From Leptospira barantonii (lineage in GTDB: Bacteria; Spirochaetota; Leptospiria; Leptospirales; Leptospiraceae): a stretch of DNA of 64,000 bases. Within the stretch, counting starts at the first letter, position 1; every line of letters begins with the position of its first letter. Where the stretch lies: contig NZ_NPDS01000001.1 in the NCBI RefSeq assembly GCF_002811925.1, forward strand, positions 62,001 through 126,000, written 5' to 3'. Positions 61,866 to 64,000 of the stretch are shown piece by piece. The notes beneath the pieces were generated by a model. It had not been told where the DNA came from, made no database searches, and saw only the letters and a list, made by a program, of their open reading frames with translations. The position numbers and the translations under genes were made by a program.

Positions 61866-63197
61866 TCAATTTCTTGCAAGTTTTCTTAACCTTTCCTCGA
61901 ATTTCGATCGGAATCTTTCCGAATCCTTTTGTATCCATCGATTCGAATCGGAATGGATGTAGATCGTAAGTTTTCCCTCATACGTCGAAGCCGAAACGAA
62001 AACGGGTTGGGACAGGGACGGATGAACCGTGAATGATACGTTTTGAATATTCCTATTTTTGAATTTATTTACGGAGGGAAGAATCCCCACGTTGCTGAGC
62101 GCCGAGGCCTGCGGATATTTCTGCAGCAGAGCCGAAAAGAACGGGATTCCGTTGGGTTTGTTGAGAATCTGTTCCGTGCTCGGAAGCAGATCGTAAAATC
62201 GGGTTCGCTCCTTTGGATCGCCGAGTTGCGATTTGAGCGAGGATGAAATTTTTCGAGCCACTTCCCAAAAATCGGAACCTTTGTGAATCGGAACTTCAAC
62301 GGTCAACAGGGTGATATAAAGTCCGAGTGCGGTCGCGGAGATTCCTTTGTTGAGATACGGTTTTAAATCCGCAGGATTGGAAAGATTGAGTAGAATCGGA
62401 TCTTCCGTTTCCAACAAATCCCGTAACGAGAATAGTTGAACGGCTCCGAGAATTCCGTGCAACGTGGTTCCGTTTTGTTTGGAAGCAATCAATAGTTTTT
62501 CGAGTTCGGTTTCGTCGATCTGAAAACCGTGCAACGAAGGTTTTGCGCTTTCTTTCTTTTTGGAAAAAGAGGGGATTGTTCCCGTTTTGATTTTTTCGGT
62601 CTTTGGTGCGTCCAGGTCTTTTACTTTTGGATCGCTTGGTTCGTGGTTTTGCTCCGGCAAAAGAGAAAAAGCCGAATTCGGAATGTCTATTGAATTTTGA
62701 ATATTCGATTTATCTAAATCTTCAATTTCTACGTTCAAAACGTCTATCATAAACGAAACACCGGATCTTCCGTCCGCAATGCTATGATGAAAAATCAAAA
62801 CAAAAATCCAACGATCCGCTTCGAGTTTTATCATAAGACTTCGGATTAACGGAGATTCTTCCCAAGAAAATGGAAGTATGGTTTCTTCAGCGACGAGATC
62901 CTTCCATTTTGTTTCTTCGGATCGCAAGTTCATGATCGGAATCCGGTTTTCGGTATCGATCTTAAAGGTTAAAGAAGTCCCGTTTTCGAGTTCAATCCTT
63001 GCGTTCGCGAGCGGATGTTTGGATTGAACGTAATCGAGCGCCTTTTTGATTTCGTCTTCACTCCATTCTCCGTTTCCCTCCGCAATGACCGCGAAGTTCA
63101 TTGAGGAAGCCCGATCTAAAAGCCAAAACGCGGATTCCGCTCTGTCTAAACTTCTTTTTTTAGTTTCGATTTTTTCCAAGTCGTTCGTATTCTGCAT
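61866..63197 (-). CDS. Condensation/wax-ester-synthase-like acyltransferase
   Basis: 443 residues. The HHxxxDG active-site motif is present as HHSIADG (137-143), the hallmark of CoA-dependent acyltransferases such as wax ester synthases, PapA5 and alcohol acetyltransferases. It has a Lys/Asp-rich insert (about 180-220) that looks disordered. It joins an acyl chain to an alcohol or amine. It starts three bases after the desaturase gene, so they are cotranscribed and probably act in one lipid pathway. Confidence 0.78.
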   Translation of the reverse strand: MQNTNDLEKIETKKRSLDRAESAFWLLDRASSMNFAVIAEGNGEWSEDEIKKALDYVQSKHPLANARIELENGTSLTFKIDTENRIPIMNLRSEETKWKDLVAEETILPFSWEESPLIRSLMIKLEADRWIFVLIFHHSIADGRSGVSFMIDVLNVEIEDLDKSNIQNSIDIPNSAFSLLPEQNHEPSDPKVKDLDAPKTEKIKTGTIPSFSKKKESAKPSLHGFQIDETELEKLLIASKQNGTTLHGILGAVQLFSLRDLLETEDPILLNLSNPADLKPYLNKGISATALGLYITLLTVEVPIHKGSDFWEVARKISSSLKSQLGDPKERTRFYDLLPSTEQILNKPNGIPFFSALLQKYPQASALSNVGILPSVNKFKNRNIQNVSFTVHPSLSQPVFVSASTYEGKLTIYIHSDSNRWIQKDSERFRSKFEERLRKLARN

Positions 63198-63200
63198 CGG

Positions 63201-64000
63201 TTATCTTGGATTGGAAATTTGAAGTTTCGAAGATTCGGAAAGTTCATACTCATTTTCGGAAACGACTTTGGAATTCGATCGGAGCATACTTGCAAAATCG
63301 TTAAACCGAATTCCGTAACGTTTCAACGCGGGAGTTACGTAAAACGCGGTCCATTGTCTGAGATAAAAAGGCTGATTCACTACGAAGTGATGGATTCCGT
63401 GAGTTGCACCGAAATTAAAACAGAAAAGATGAAACGGAAACATGAGCCAAGAATTCAAAACCTGAGTCTGATTGTAAACGTTTCGTATGTCGCCGTAGTA
63501 GTGCATGTTTGAAGATACGATCTGGATCGAAGATTGGCGAATCCAATTCGGGATCAGATAAACCACGGCTACCGCGTTTAGGATCGATCTGAGAGTTTGT
63601 AAAAATGCCGATTCGTATATCGAATTTACGAATAACACATTCAGAATATGGAATGCATTTAACGATAAGAAGGTATACCACGAAAGGAAGAAAATCCCTC
63701 GGTACGGTCCGATGATATGAGGCGCTTTGATCTTTTTGAGTTGTGAATACGCGTCCTTAGCTACATTTCTTCCTTGAAAAATCAACGCGAGGTTTCCGTC
63801 GATCATCGTAAAGATTCTTCTCATACCGAAAGCCATTCCGTTTCCGATCATTCTTTCCTCTATGTCCTCTTTGTTTCCCGAAAGTTTATGATGAAGAAGA
63901 TGAATCTCCCTTCTAAACCAAGGATTGACCGTGTTCACTCGAAACAACCAAACAACCCAGAACATAAAGTTTTGGATCTTCGCATTTCCTTTGTGATAAA
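63201..64000 (-). CDS. Fatty-acid desaturase-like membrane enzyme (partial)
   Basis: The frame stays open to the window edge, with residues such as YHKGNAKIQNF before the internal methionine, so the gene is cut at its 5' end. Histidine clusters HLLHHKLSG and GATHGIHHF, with membrane helices between, match the diiron desaturase/hydroxylase group; the first histidine box must lie outside. It would insert double bonds or hydroxyls into acyl chains. Linked to the acyltransferase gene. Confidence 0.8.
   Translation of the reverse strand, partial: YHKGNAKIQNFMFWVVWLFRVNTVNPWFRREIHLLHHKLSGNKEDIEERMIGNGMAFGMRRIFTMIDGNLALIFQGRNVAKDAYSQLKKIKAPHIIGPYRGIFFLSWYTFLSLNAFHILNVLFVNSIYESAFLQTLRSILNAVAVVYLIPNWIRQSSIQIVSSNMHYYGDIRNVYNQTQVLNSWLMFPFHLFCFNFGATHGIHHFVVNQPFYLRQWTAFYVTPALKRYGIRFNDFASMLRSNSKVVSENEYELSESSKLQISNPR

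Overview
This window reads as chromosomal DNA of a spirochaete of the genus Leptospira, at moderate GC (low-to-mid 40s by eye). That assignment is an inference. It rests on the gene mix: several 7TMR-DISM sensors, many cyclase and cyclic-nucleotide proteins, WGR and SMI1-like proteins, lipoproteins with relaxed lipoboxes, and outer-membrane barrels with lysine/glutamate-rich leaders. The species cannot be named from sequence reading alone. I see no rRNA, tRNA, CRISPR array, transposase, integrase or prophage gene. The mobile signal is limited to a small dispersed intergenic repeat (core TGTAGGAACT).

Layout. 1-8.4 kb: a DUF454 membrane protein, a WGR-protein operon, an exported hydrolase, PntB with the small PntA membrane subunit, and a queD-queC pair for 7-deazaguanine synthesis. 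8.5-18.6 kb: a large unknown protein, a penicillin-acylase-type Ntn hydrolase, an ankyrin protein, a metallo-beta-lactamase exonuclease divergent from a family 4 uracil-DNA glycosylase, two lipoprotein-like alpha/beta hydrolases, and MsrA. 18.6-22.7 kb: two outer-membrane barrel proteins and a MerR regulator coupled to a DMT exporter. 22.7-31 kb: a giant SMI1-like protein, an acyl-CoA dehydrogenase, a Vat-like xenobiotic acetyltransferase, an SDR and methionine aminopeptidase.

31-46 kb is rich in signalling. A two-domain cyclic-nucleotide-binding protein converges on an ammonium transporter fused to an adenylate cyclase. MltA, a membrane-bound AraC-type regulator, a TetR regulator with a perfect operator palindrome, a thioesterase, a CDF metal exporter and a 7TMR-SpoIIE phosphatase follow, and then a zinc phospholipase-like protein and a first GMC oxidoreductase. 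46-56.6 kb holds a 1399-residue protein whose two cyclase domains, P-loop ATPase and long repeat tail match the layout and catalytic residues of mammalian soluble adenylyl cyclase. It is followed by an operon of a GMC-alpha/beta-hydrolase fusion, another GMC enzyme and a methyltransferase. 56.8-64 kb: RsgA, an ECF sigma factor in operon with a ClpP paralogue, a 7TMR hybrid histidine kinase, and a lipid-type acyltransferase with a desaturase that runs off the window.

Two themes stand out. The first is cAMP signalling: an Amt-cyclase, an sAC-like cyclase and a nucleotide-binding protein lie within 20 kb. The second is lipid or hydrophobic-substrate chemistry: three Cys-motif GMC oxidoreductases, hydrolases, a thioesterase, an acyl-CoA dehydrogenase, an acyltransferase and a desaturase. 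The candidates most worth follow-up are the sAC-like protein, the Amt-cyclase with its neighbour, and the GMC-hydrolase fusion whose nucleophile elbow carries cysteine.
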